DNA from: Nocardia brasiliensis ATCC 700358
GTDB taxonomy: Bacteria > Actinomycetota > Actinomycetes > Mycobacteriales > Mycobacteriaceae
DNA length: 64,000 nucleotides
Reading direction: 5' to 3'
Assembly: GCF_000250675.2 (NCBI RefSeq)
Contig: NC_018681.1
Coordinates: forward strand, 4,464,001 to 4,528,000
Every line of letters begins with the position of its first letter. The first letter of the stretch is position 1. Below the pieces are notes generated by a model, which saw nothing but the letters and a program-made list of their open reading frames with translations, was not told where the DNA came from and made no database searches. The position numbers and the translations under genes were made by a program. Shown here one piece after another: positions 33,409 to 41,147 of the stretch.

Positions 33409-33846
33409 TCACTCGGTGATCGTCGCGCACTGCGCCGACATCGTCGCGGCGATATCGGTCGCGGTGAGCGTCGCCGACGTGCACGCGGCGAGATACTCGG
33501 CCCAGGAGCTCTCCTGCTCCACGAAGGTCTCGGACTGCGTTGTCGCGCAGAAGAACTGAGCCGAGGCCACCTTGTCGTCCAGTCCGAAGACCACGTCGAC
33601 GGCCACCTCGCGCTGTGCGGCGACGGTGATCGCGGCGATCGCCCGGCGGCCGATCACATGTTTGGCGTGCACCTTCGCCAGGGTGAGATCCCGGACCCGC
33701 GGCGTACTGATCCCGACGACGTTGCCGTAGTGCCATCGGCGCCCCGTCTGCCCGCCCGCCTGTCCGGCGGCGGCGTGTACCGCGAGAATGAGCTCGCTGA
33801 GCGCCGCGGCGGCAACTGCCACCTCATACGTTTGTCGACGGTTCAC
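33409..33846 (-). CDS. Hypothetical protein at the end of the TerD-FtsK operon
   Basis: This protein is 145 residues from GTG 33846; the frame is open back to a TTG at 33951, giving 180, and neither start has a convincing ribosome-binding site. It is Ala-rich with an N-terminal helical stretch (EVAVAAAALSELILAVHAAA). A middle of alternating polarity (AIAAITVAAQREVAVDVVFG) and a C-terminal part with FFCATTQSETFVEQESSWAEY follow; three cysteines are present. I recognise no family. It may belong to the operon upstream or be separate, as a 216-bp gap with an inverted repeat lies between. Confidence 0.6.
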   Translation of the reverse strand: MNRRQTYEVAVAAAALSELILAVHAAAGQAGGQTGRRWHYGNVVGISTPRVRDLTLAKVHAKHVIGRRAIAAITVAAQREVAVDVVFGLDDKVASAQFFCATTQSETFVEQESSWAEYLAACTSATLTATDIAATMSAQCATITE

Positions 33847-34030
33847 CTCGGTGCCCAAACCTTCCGCCTGCGGTCGCGTTGATAGTGGCCCGGCGACCGA
33901 GTTCAGAATAAACAATGCCCTGGGAATTCCTTGGGCGCCGTTGGTCTGCAACGACGGTGCGGTCCTCGCCGGATGCCCGTTCCGTTTCGTCCGCTAACAC
34001 TTGACGTTGTCACTATTCGGCAACGTTGTC

Positions 34031-34050
34031 TGTCGGTCAAATGTCCGACA
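34031..34050. promoter_or_regulatory. Inverted repeat before the hypothetical gene at 33409
   Basis: TGTCGG - TCAAATGT - CCGACA forms a 6-bp inverted repeat in the gap between the genes at 33409 and 34063. Its TGTCCG half resembles the palindrome at 40176-40195 that begins the operon (TGTCCGCTG). A common regulator is possible but the similarity is short. Confidence 0.35.
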
Positions 34051-34062
34051 CCGCCGCTCGGG

Positions 34063-34608
34063 TTATCGGGGAGCGTGACCCTCGGTGACCGGTGTCGGCA
34101 ACCGCTCCAGGCCGGGCAGCGTGCCGAGCGGAATCGCTTGGGCGGCAACGAAGACGTCGGCGAAACCCACCGGTACGCGCGCGCCCACCGTGCCGATACC
34201 GAACTGCCACGGCGGCCGCAGGGCGCCCTGCGGCCCGCTCACCCGCTTCGCGATCTGCGTGGTGGTGAAATCGGTGTCGCAGTGCGGGAAGCAGTGGACG
34301 GCGACCGCTGATCCGCCGGGCCCGTCCAAGGCCATCCACATGATCGCGCTGCGGCCCGGAAAGCAGCCGACATACGGCGATTCCGAGGCGAGCCGGGTGG
34401 TGTGGAAGGCGGGGGCCGCGTCGGCGAGAGCCGTGAAACAGCGCCGGATATCACCGGGGCCGTAGATCAGGAGGCTGAGCCCGGCCTGATCGAGCCCGAT
34501 GAAGGTGGCCTGCTTGGGATTGCCCTCGTCGCGTGGATCGAGCAGCGCGACCCGGCCGGGTCCGGTGCTCGGATGTGCGGTCCGCGGCCGGTGTCCGAAC
34601 AGTGCCAT
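34063..34608 (-). CDS. Hypothetical protein of the TerD-FtsK operon
   Basis: This 181-residue protein belongs to no family I can name. It starts MALFGHRPRTAHPSTG and has several strand-like blocks (ATFIGLDQAGLSLLIYGPG, YVGCFPGRSAIMWMALDGPG), then VAVHCFPHCDTDFTTTQIA, where two Cys and two His lie close together and could bind metal. The C-terminal part (PVGFADVFVAAQAIPLG) is hydrophobic but not a clear membrane segment. It starts 3 bases after the WXG100-like gene stop, so it is co-translated with it. A chaperone-like or immunity-like role is a guess based only on context. Confidence 0.7.
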   Translation of the reverse strand: MALFGHRPRTAHPSTGPGRVALLDPRDEGNPKQATFIGLDQAGLSLLIYGPGDIRRCFTALADAAPAFHTTRLASESPYVGCFPGRSAIMWMALDGPGGSAVAVHCFPHCDTDFTTTQIAKRVSGPQGALRPPWQFGIGTVGARVPVGFADVFVAAQAIPLGTLPGLERLPTPVTEGHAPR

Positions 34609-34611
34609 CGC

Positions 34612-34875
34612 TCATCGCCCCTGGTAGCTCTGTAGGATCTGGATCTTCTTGTCCAAGTAGCGCTTCAGCACGTTCGCGTTGTTGTCGAAGGTGGCGACCG
34701 AGCGCAGCACCTGTTCGAGATCACGCTCGAACTGGTCCTTGACGCTGTCGCGCCACTCGGCGCCGCGCAGCGAGGAGCGCACCCGGGTGATCGCCTGATT
34801 GATCTCCCGCTGCGACCGATCGATATCGCCCTTGAGCTTCTTGAGCGAATCCGGGTTCGCCTGAATGGAACTCAT
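34612..34875 (-). CDS. WXG100-type (ESAT-6-like) small helical protein
   Basis: This 87-residue protein is predicted to be two helices around a central turn: NPDSLKKLKGDIDRSQREIN, then a bend at GAEWRD (about 38-43), then DSVKDQFERDLEQVLRSVA and KRYLDKKIQILQSY. The Trp-containing turn is where WXG100 proteins have WxG; here it reads WRD. Length and charge pattern fit secreted ESAT-6-like proteins exported by FtsK-type ATPases of type VII systems. AAGGAG precedes ATG 34875. Its place in an operon with an FtsK/SpoIIIE gene supports the assignment. It could instead be an unsecreted helical partner. Confidence 0.75.
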   Translation of the reverse strand: MSSIQANPDSLKKLKGDIDRSQREINQAITRVRSSLRGAEWRDSVKDQFERDLEQVLRSVATFDNNANVLKRYLDKKIQILQSYQGR

Positions 34876-34895
34876 CGTTTCTCCTTGTCGGGTTC

Positions 34896-35117
34896 TCAGT
34901 AGTTGGAGAGCTCGGTCAGCACGAAGTCGATGGCCATGTCGTAGGCGGTGAGCGCCTGCACGAACCGGCGTTCCTCGTCGGCCAGGGGTTGCAGTTTGCG
35001 CTCGGACAGCCTGCGCAGCACCGTGTCGTTCCACACCTGGCCCGCGCGCTGCTCGGCGGCGGTCCTGGCGCGCCGGTTCGCGTCGAATTCGTCTCTGGCC
35101 CGGCGTAATCGGCTCAT
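34896..35117 (-). CDS. Small helical protein of the TerD-FtsK operon
   Basis: This 73-residue, highly charged protein is predicted to be nearly all helix: RARDEFDANRRARTAAEQR, VWNDTVLRRLSERKLQPLAD, then EERRFVQALTAYDMAIDFVL. Its start overlaps the stop of the ParB-motif protein in ATGA, so it is translationally coupled to it. It lies 20 bases before the WXG100-like gene. Size and order (two adjacent small helical genes) recall EsxA/EsxB pairs, although this one has no WxG turn. It may be the heterodimer partner of the 87-residue protein or an adaptor. Confidence 0.75.
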   Translation of the reverse strand: MSRLRRARDEFDANRRARTAAEQRAGQVWNDTVLRRLSERKLQPLADEERRFVQALTAYDMAIDFVLTELSNY

Positions 35118-36019
35118 GCGTCCACCACCCTGGCCGGAACGCTCGCCAGGCCGAGCTGTCGCGCGATGGCGATCCGGTGGAAACCGTTGTGTACCGTGAA
35201 GCCGCCGTCGGGCCGCCGGCCGACCTGCAGGGCTTCGTCGCTGCCGAGAAACCAGGTATAGGTATCCGCGTAGCTGCGCGCGCCGCAACGCCGCTCGTCC
35301 TGATCGCGGGCGCGGAAGTACTCGATATTCTTGCCGAGGCGCAGCGCCGGGACGATCACGGTGTGGAAGGCGTTGAGCGCCCACTCGAGATCGGACTTCG
35401 ACACGTCGGCGGGCAGCGGCTTTGCTCCGCCGGTCGTGGCGGTGTCCAGCGCGGCGAGCGGGATCATCGCGTAGCCGTCGGGGAAGCCCGCGGGCGTATC
35501 GAGTGCGATGCGTTCGGTCGCGCCCGTCGGGGTGACCGCGCCGCCGCTGGGGGCCGATACCGCGGGTCCGTTGCCGGAGGGCACGGTGCCCACCGCGGAC
35601 GAAGCGCGATTGTAGGCGTCGAGGTCCTTGGCGATGAGGCCGAGCAGCTGCGTCGTCTCGAGGCTCAGCGCGACCCGGACCCGTGCGAATCGCCCTGCGG
35701 CCGCGGAGTATTCGGCGGTGGCGGCGGCGTACATGCGTTCGGCCCGGTGGACGGCGGCCAGCGCGCGCTCGGCACGTTCGAGCGCCCTGCGCGGTCCGGA
35801 GCAGTCCGCGTCCTCGGTGCGGCAGCAGGCGTCGTAGGCGGCCTGCGCCTCGCGCAGCTTGCGCTCACGTGCGCGGTTCTCCTGGGCGAGTTCTTGTTCG
35901 ACCCGGCGCTGCGCGTAACCGGCGGTGCGCTCGCTGGATTCGACGTCGCGCAGATACTTGTCGAGGTCGCGGGCGAGCTGCCGCACGACCTGCGGATCGT
36001 TGCGTGCGGTATCAGCCAT
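35114..36019 (-). CDS. Coiled-coil protein with C-terminal ParB/sulfiredoxin-like motif
   Basis: This 301-residue protein has an N-terminal half (about 1-135) that is a long charged helical or coiled-coil region (TAGYAQRRVEQELAQENRAR and onward). A linker (SSAVGTVPSGNGPAVSAPSG) leads to a C-terminal domain of about 110 residues. The domain ends VHNGFHRIAIARQLGLASVP, which fits the ParB/Srx-type motif (GxHRxxAxxxLGxxxVP). ParB-fold domains act as nucleases, CTPases or kinases. An N-terminal helical trafficking-like region plus a C-terminal enzyme domain next to an FtsK ATPase is the layout of exported effectors, but partition-like DNA binding is the alternative. The start overlaps the TerD-FtsK stop by 8 bases. 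Confidence 0.75.
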   Translation of the reverse strand: MADTARNDPQVVRQLARDLDKYLRDVESSERTAGYAQRRVEQELAQENRARERKLREAQAAYDACCRTEDADCSGPRRALERAERALAAVHRAERMYAAATAEYSAAAGRFARVRVALSLETTQLLGLIAKDLDAYNRASSAVGTVPSGNGPAVSAPSGGAVTPTGATERIALDTPAGFPDGYAMIPLAALDTATTGGAKPLPADVSKSDLEWALNAFHTVIVPALRLGKNIEYFRARDQDERRCGARSYADTYTWFLGSDEALQVGRRPDGGFTVHNGFHRIAIARQLGLASVPARVVDA

Positions 36020-39000
36020 CGTGGCCGCGCTCGGTTCGCAGCAGCAGGTCGAGCCACTCGGGTCCGGGGTCGGCGAAGCGCCGGACGATATCGGTGCGGG
36101 CGTTGTCGTAATCGTCCACCGCGAACTGGTTGGCGGTCAGGTTCGCCGCCACCTCCGAGTCGATCAGCACCCGGGAGTCGTCCTCGCTGGCCGGTCCGAG
36201 CACCTTGAAACCGAACTGGCGCAACCCATCCGGATCGAGCCGCCGCTGTAGCGAGGCGTACCGGTCGGCCCAGCCGACCACGTGCAGCCCGACCTCCGGT
36301 CCGTGCCGGAGCAGGCGGGCCAGCTTGGCGCTCTCGCTGTCTTCGTCGAAGGCGTCCGGGTTCAGCTCCCGGGCACGGTGCAGACCGACGAGGAACAGCA
36401 CACGCGCGGGTCCGTGGTACTCGTCGAGTTCGGTGCGCTCAGCGAGCTCGCCGAGCAGCGAGTCGAGCACATCGCCGAGCTTGCGCCGATGACAGGCCAC
36501 CGCGCCCGCGGTGCACAGCCGGGCGAACAGCGCCTCGCTGTGCTGCTCGATCGCGGCGAAATCGACGTACTCCACCCGGATGTCGGCCGCGCGCAGCACC
36601 GCGATCTGCAATGCGAGGCTCGAGAGTGCGTTGGGATCGACCACGAGCAGGTTGTTGCCGGGCTCGCGGCCGAGTCGCAGGGCCAGGGGCGGGTCCAGCG
36701 ACATGGGCGCGCCCATGGGCAGCACCAATGCGCTGCGGGGGTCGGATCGGGTGAATATCTCCAGCGGGTAGTCCTGCGGCGCTACCGCGATATCGCCCTC
36801 GAAAACCGCGGGGCGCCCGGTGAAACCGTGCGCGTCGGCTCGATCGCGCAACTGCGTGATCAAGGTCGCGCGCAGCTCGGTAGGCCAGTACGCGCATTGG
36901 AAGCGATTGTTCGCCTCGGCCTGACCCGCGTGATCGTTGATGATGCCTTCGCCCGGTTTGGACAGCAGTTGCGCGTCGGCATTGCCCTCCGCGAGCAGTT
37001 GTTCGGAGTCCTGGGTGGAACTGGCCAGCACCAGGCGATTGGGAATCTGGTTGAGCGCGGTGCGGATCTTCTGCCCGCCACCGGACACCGACTGCGACGC
37101 CAGCAGCGTGTGCACCCCGAAGGCGCGGCCCTGCCGGATGATTCGATCGAGCAGTCCCGCGCCCCGGGTCGCGGTGGCGTCGTCCTGCTCGAGCAGCATG
37201 TGGAACTCGTCGATGATCAGCACGATGCGCGGCATCGGCTCGCCGGTGCTCTGCCGGTAGCGCCCGATCTCCATCTGTCCCTGCCCGGCGTTCTTGAACA
37301 ACGCGGCGCGCCGGGCGATCTCGCTGTCCAGGCTCTCCAACACGCTGATGCCGAAGTCCCGGTTCGTCTCGATCGCAACGACTTTGGCGTGCGGCAGGCC
37401 CGGCGTAGCGTACGGCTTGAACTCGACGCCCTCCTTGAAATCGATCAGGTAGAACTCGACCTCGGCCGGCGAGTACTGCAGCGCGATCCCGAGGATGATC
37501 GAGTGCAGCAGCACCGATTTGCCCGAGCCGGTCCGCCCGCCGATCAGAGCGCTCGACAGTGCGCCCGAGTCCAGGCGGAGCTCGGCGACGTCGGTGGCGC
37601 CCATCCGGCCGAAGCGCGCGACGACCCGATCGTCGACGCTCGACTGCCACCAGGTCGCCGGGTCGTGCGGATCGGCGATGAGTTCCGGTGCCTGCGTGCC
37701 CCTGGCCACCGCGCGTTCCATCGCCTGTACCGCGAGCTCGTGCACGCGTTTGGGCGCGACCTGGGTGTCACCCGAGGTCGCGAGGCTGCGTTCGATATGG
37801 GCCAGCACCTCGGCCCGGACCTGATCCGACGGCAGCGGATACGGGCGCAGCCGCCAGTCCAGTTCGCCGCGGGTGACGTACTGGGCCGGTCGCACGCCCG
37901 TAGGCAGTTGCAGCCGCGCCACCAGCCCGGTGTCCTGGCGTCCGGTGAACGCGGTCGCGAGCGAATCGAGCGAGGTGGTGGCGGAATCGGTGGTGGCGGC
38001 GATCAAGACCCCCGCGCGGCGGCCGACGGTCGCCAGGCGTTCGAGGCGTTTGAGCGACTCGTCGTCGTACATCCGGCCGTCGCGGGTGAACGCGTGCGGA
38101 TGATCGAACAGCAGCAGCAACCGGTAAGGCTCGGCGACCTCGCCCGCGGCCCGGTTGTAGGCGGTCAGGGTTTCGTGTGTGCCCTGCAGGTACTTCTGTG
38201 TGACGAAAGCGACGTGGTTCTCCAGCTCGGTGAGCAGCTCGTTGACATTGTGTGAGCCCCATACCTTCTGGCCGTAGATCTTCTCGCCCGCCTCGCCGAC
38301 GCCGTAGAGGAAGTTCATCGACGCGCCGACCTTCATGGGATCGACCACATCGATCTTCAACCGGCCCGCGGGCAGTGTCGCGAGCATGTCCAAGGTCAGG
38401 TTCTCCACGACCGCAGTCGAATCCGTGACGATCCCGCCGGTGTCGTCCAGATCGAGCAGCACCGGGATCGGTGGCGTCGACTCCTCCAGCGGAAGGGTGA
38501 AAGTGTGTTCGTGTTTTCCGCCCGGCGGTGCCGGGACCGTCAGCTCGGTGTGGATGCGCGCCTGCGTCAGCCGAATCAGCCCTAGCGGGAAGACCATTCG
38601 GGTCGGCGGGGACGGCGCGATGGTGGTCGCGTCCGCGACCGCCTGCCAGACGGGCGTGGCCTCGCCGGGGCACGGGGTGATCGCACCGAGTTCGACGGCG
38701 ACATACTGATCGGTCATGCGCGTGATCGCGACGCTCATCTGCCTGCGGAACTGGGCGAAGACGTCGGTGAACAACTTGGCGGTCTTGTGCTGCGCGGTCA
38801 GTTCGGCGTCGCGGACCGCGGCGTCGTAGCGGCCGAGCACGGTCGCGGCGGTGTCGATCAGCTCCCGGCGTTGCTGCGCGCGGCCGTTCGACGTCACCCG
38901 GATCCCCGCGCCGCGCACCGCCTCGGTCGCCGCGGCCGCATCGATCAGCCAGTGCTCGGCCCTGACCTCCGGGTTACCGGAATAGCCGGGCCGCGGCGCC

Positions 39001-40091
39001 GGCTCGCGCTCATACCAGTTCGCCGGAAGCAGATTGGTGAACGCCTGCGTGCGGTACTTGTGCAGCACGTCGCCCCGCACGGTTTCGTACGCGTTCCACA
39101 GCAGTTCGCGATCCTGCGCCAGCTCGTGCTGTATCCGCTGCACCCCATTGCTCGTCGACGGCATACTCGACACCGCATTCGTGACGACGGTGCGCAGCAA
39201 CCGCGCGATCGAAGCCGCCGCATCACCCTTGACCTGATCGACCGCGGGCGCAAGCTCGGTGCGCCGAGCCAGCACGGGAACCCTTGCCGCATCCAAGGTT
39301 TCACCCACCGGCGTGTGCCCCTGCCACGCTGCCCCCGAAGCTGCCGAGGCATACGCCCCTGCGGGCGGTGGCGGCGTCATCGACGTTCGCGGTGCCGCGC
39401 TGGACGGCGAGAGTGCCGCAGCGGTGGATGCGTGCCGCTCGGTCGCGCGGAGCCCGCGGCTACTGCGATCGCGGCGAGGCTGCGTGGCGGGCATAGTCGT
39501 GCCTGCGGGTGTCGTCGGTGTCGCAGACGGAGGCACGGGAGCGGCGGCCGCGGGCCCGAGGCGGCTCTGTGGCGTGTCGGCGTCGACCGTGTGCGGTCGG
39601 TCTGTCGCTTCGGTGGGTGGGGCGATGGTGGCGTCGAAGCCGAAATCTGATGCTGCGCCAGCTAATCCGGATTCGTAGCCCTGGCCGACGGCGCGGAGTT
39701 TCCACTGTCCGTTGCGGCGGTATACCTCGCAGACGATGATCGCGGTTTCCGCGGTGGCGCGGGGCATCGTGAAGGTCGCGGCGGTGGCGCCGGCGGGGCC
39801 GGTCACGGTGAGTTCGAGGGCGGGTAGGGGTGTGTCGGCGATCGCTGCCAGAACCACCATGCGCTGCACCGGGTTCGGTACTGCGAGGAGGTCGAGGTGC
39901 ACGGCCGACTCGGCGAAAGAGACCGGTCCGGGATCGGGGGAGCCGGGGTAGCGGAAGTCGGTGGCGGTGGCGACGCGGTCGTCGGTACCGAGCATCGCGA
40001 CATACAGTGCGGGGGTGCCGGACTCGCTGCTGAGCCGCAGATCGACGGCGGTGCCGTGCAGCGGCGTGTTCTGTCCCTTCGCCAGCTGCAT
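36012..40091 (-). CDS. TerD - FtsK/SpoIIIE fusion ATPase
   Basis: This is 1359 residues. Residues 1-155 form a TerD domain: MQLAKGQNTPL, then ETAIIVCEVYRRNGQWKLRA and GQGYESGLAG. A Pro/Ala/Thr-rich linker runs to about 270. A helical region follows, then an apparently degenerate NTPase-like section (about 500-790) and a canonical FtsK/SpoIIIE domain with Walker A GGRTGSGKS (about 849-857) and Walker B VLIIDEFH (about 953). The C-terminus (1150-1359) resembles another degenerate ATPase unit. TerD domains bind calcium and mark stress and tellurite-type systems; FtsK-type ATPases move DNA or drive type VII secretion. No membrane segment is seen. AAGGAG precedes ATG 40091, the head of the operon. 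Confidence 0.9.
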   Translation of the reverse strand: MQLAKGQNTPLHGTAVDLRLSSESGTPALYVAMLGTDDRVATATDFRYPGSPDPGPVSFAESAVHLDLLAVPNPVQRMVVLAAIADTPLPALELTVTGPAGATAATFTMPRATAETAIIVCEVYRRNGQWKLRAVGQGYESGLAGAASDFGFDATIAPPTEATDRPHTVDADTPQSRLGPAAAAPVPPSATPTTPAGTTMPATQPRRDRSSRGLRATERHASTAAALSPSSAAPRTSMTPPPPAGAYASAASGAAWQGHTPVGETLDAARVPVLARRTELAPAVDQVKGDAAASIARLLRTVVTNAVSSMPSTSNGVQRIQHELAQDRELLWNAYETVRGDVLHKYRTQAFTNLLPANWYEREPAPRPGYSGNPEVRAEHWLIDAAAATEAVRGAGIRVTSNGRAQQRRELIDTAATVLGRYDAAVRDAELTAQHKTAKLFTDVFAQFRRQMSVAITRMTDQYVAVELGAITPCPGEATPVWQAVADATTIAPSPPTRMVFPLGLIRLTQARIHTELTVPAPPGGKHEHTFTLPLEESTPPIPVLLDLDDTGGIVTDSTAVVENLTLDMLATLPAGRLKIDVVDPMKVGASMNFLYGVGEAGEKIYGQKVWGSHNVNELLTELENHVAFVTQKYLQGTHETLTAYNRAAGEVAEPYRLLLLFDHPHAFTRDGRMYDDESLKRLERLATVGRRAGVLIAATTDSATTSLDSLATAFTGRQDTGLVARLQLPTGVRPAQYVTRGELDWRLRPYPLPSDQVRAEVLAHIERSLATSGDTQVAPKRVHELAVQAMERAVARGTQAPELIADPHDPATWWQSSVDDRVVARFGRMGATDVAELRLDSGALSSALIGGRTGSGKSVLLHSIILGIALQYSPAEVEFYLIDFKEGVEFKPYATPGLPHAKVVAIETNRDFGISVLESLDSEIARRAALFKNAGQGQMEIGRYRQSTGEPMPRIVLIIDEFHMLLEQDDATATRGAGLLDRIIRQGRAFGVHTLLASQSVSGGGQKIRTALNQIPNRLVLASSTQDSEQLLAEGNADAQLLSKPGEGIINDHAGQAEANNRFQCAYWPTELRATLITQLRDRADAHGFTGRPAVFEGDIAVAPQDYPLEIFTRSDPRSALVLPMGAPMSLDPPLALRLGREPGNNLLVVDPNALSSLALQIAVLRAADIRVEYVDFAAIEQHSEALFARLCTAGAVACHRRKLGDVLDSLLGELAERTELDEYHGPARVLFLVGLHRARELNPDAFDEDSESAKLARLLRHGPEVGLHVVGWADRYASLQRRLDPDGLRQFGFKVLGPASEDDSRVLIDSEVAANLTANQFAVDDYDNARTDIVRRFADPGPEWLDLLLRTERGHDG

Positions 40092-40175
40092 CGTGACTCC
40101 TTCTGCGCGCGTCCGGATTCGCGGACACCACCTAGTTGTTCTTGCCGATTATCGGGTGGCGGCACCCGTGCTGGC

Positions 40176-40195
40176 TGTCCGCTGAACAGCGGACA
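40176..40195. promoter_or_regulatory. 20-bp perfect palindrome in the divergent TerD-FtsK promoter region
   Basis: TGTCCGCTG - AA - CAGCGGACA is a perfect 9-bp inverted repeat in the 243-bp region between the divergent TerD-FtsK gene and the membrane-protein gene. It is a strong operator candidate that could control both directions. Confidence 0.65.
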
Positions 40196-40334
40196 ACGCT
40201 GCCGACCAGGGCAATTCGGCACCACTCTGTCCGGCGATCGACCGACACCGGCAGCCGCGCGCTCCCCATAGCATCGAGACATAGAAGTGCGGCCGCCGAA
40301 CACCCGGCTCCGTGCGCGCACCCGAGGGGAACGC

Positions 40335-41138
40335 ATGCAAGATCTCAGCGACCCGTCGAACCCGTCTCGACCACGCGTCACCCTGGACAAAACCCCGCCC
40401 CACCCCGAATCGGCACCGTTGATGCCCGACCCGGGTGGACCGTCCCAGGTCCGTGCCGGTGTCGCGGCGCGGATGACGGGGCCGTCCGGGGCGTTTCCGG
40501 AGAGTGGGCGTATCGATGCGCCCGTGGCGGTGCCGACGGGGCCGCGGTTGACCTTCGCTCCTCGAACGGATCTGCGGCGCAGACCTTCTGGGCTTCTGGT
40601 CGGGTTGCTGGTGGCCGCGCTCATGCTTGCGGTGCCGGTGGTGTTGTGGGTGCGGGATCAGGGGCGGGGGGACAGCGCGGCAGGTTCGGTTGTGGTCGAG
40701 ACTTCGGTGGTGGCAGGGGTACGGGTGGGGACGACCACGGGCAGCGTCGATCCGGAAACGGCGGGGCTGAACGGATTACAGACGCGGGCGGCGGCGGACC
40801 AGCCGGTGGTCGCCCGCGATCTCGGCGAGCGGTGGGTGCCGCAGGTGAGTTCGAAGCGGTACGGGCTGGTGGCCGAGGGCATCACCTGGCGGCACGCTGA
40901 AATCCTGCGCGAGCACGAGGAATTGCGCGCCCGCTATCCGAGGGCGCGGCTGCTGTGGTCGGGCGCGTGGTCGACCTTCAGTTATCCGGACTTCTGGATC
41001 ACCGTCATCGGCATCGGCTTCCCGACTGCGGGTGGTGCGATCAGCTGGTGTGCCGGCCACGGATTCGACCGCGACCACTGCTACGCCAAGCTGATCAGCA
41101 CCACCCATCCGGTAGAGGGGAGTACCGGATATCAGTGA
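40335..41138 (+). CDS. Single-pass membrane protein divergent from the TerD-FtsK operon
   Basis: This 267-residue protein has a Pro-rich cytoplasmic N-terminus (about 1-95), one transmembrane segment (LLVGLLVAALMLAVPVVLWV, about 88-107) and an external C-terminal domain. The domain has RYGLVAEGITWRHAEILREH, LLWSGAWSTFSYPDFWITVI and three cysteines near the end (SWCAGHGFDRDHCYAKLI). ATG 40335 was chosen because GAGGGG lies just upstream. No family is recognised. Topology suits an envelope anchor or sensor for the FtsK system, and the divergent arrangement with a shared palindrome supports co-regulation. Confidence 0.75.
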   Translation: MQDLSDPSNPSRPRVTLDKTPPHPESAPLMPDPGGPSQVRAGVAARMTGPSGAFPESGRIDAPVAVPTGPRLTFAPRTDLRRRPSGLLVGLLVAALMLAVPVVLWVRDQGRGDSAAGSVVVETSVVAGVRVGTTTGSVDPETAGLNGLQTRAAADQPVVARDLGERWVPQVSSKRYGLVAEGITWRHAEILREHEELRARYPRARLLWSGAWSTFSYPDFWITVIGIGFPTAGGAISWCAGHGFDRDHCYAKLISTTHPVEGSTGYQ

Positions 41139-41147
41139 GGCACTGCC

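Noticed and set aside
36282..38255. 657-codon open frame on the plus strand opposite the TerD-FtsK gene
   Set aside because: It lies wholly antisense to a gene with clear ATPase motifs, and its translation is Arg/Gln/His/Val-rich without recognisable domains. This is a GC-rich shadow frame.
33409..41138. Canonical ESX type VII secretion locus
   Set aside because: No EccB, EccD, EccE, MycP, PE/PPE or EspG genes are present, and the FtsK protein has no visible membrane anchor.
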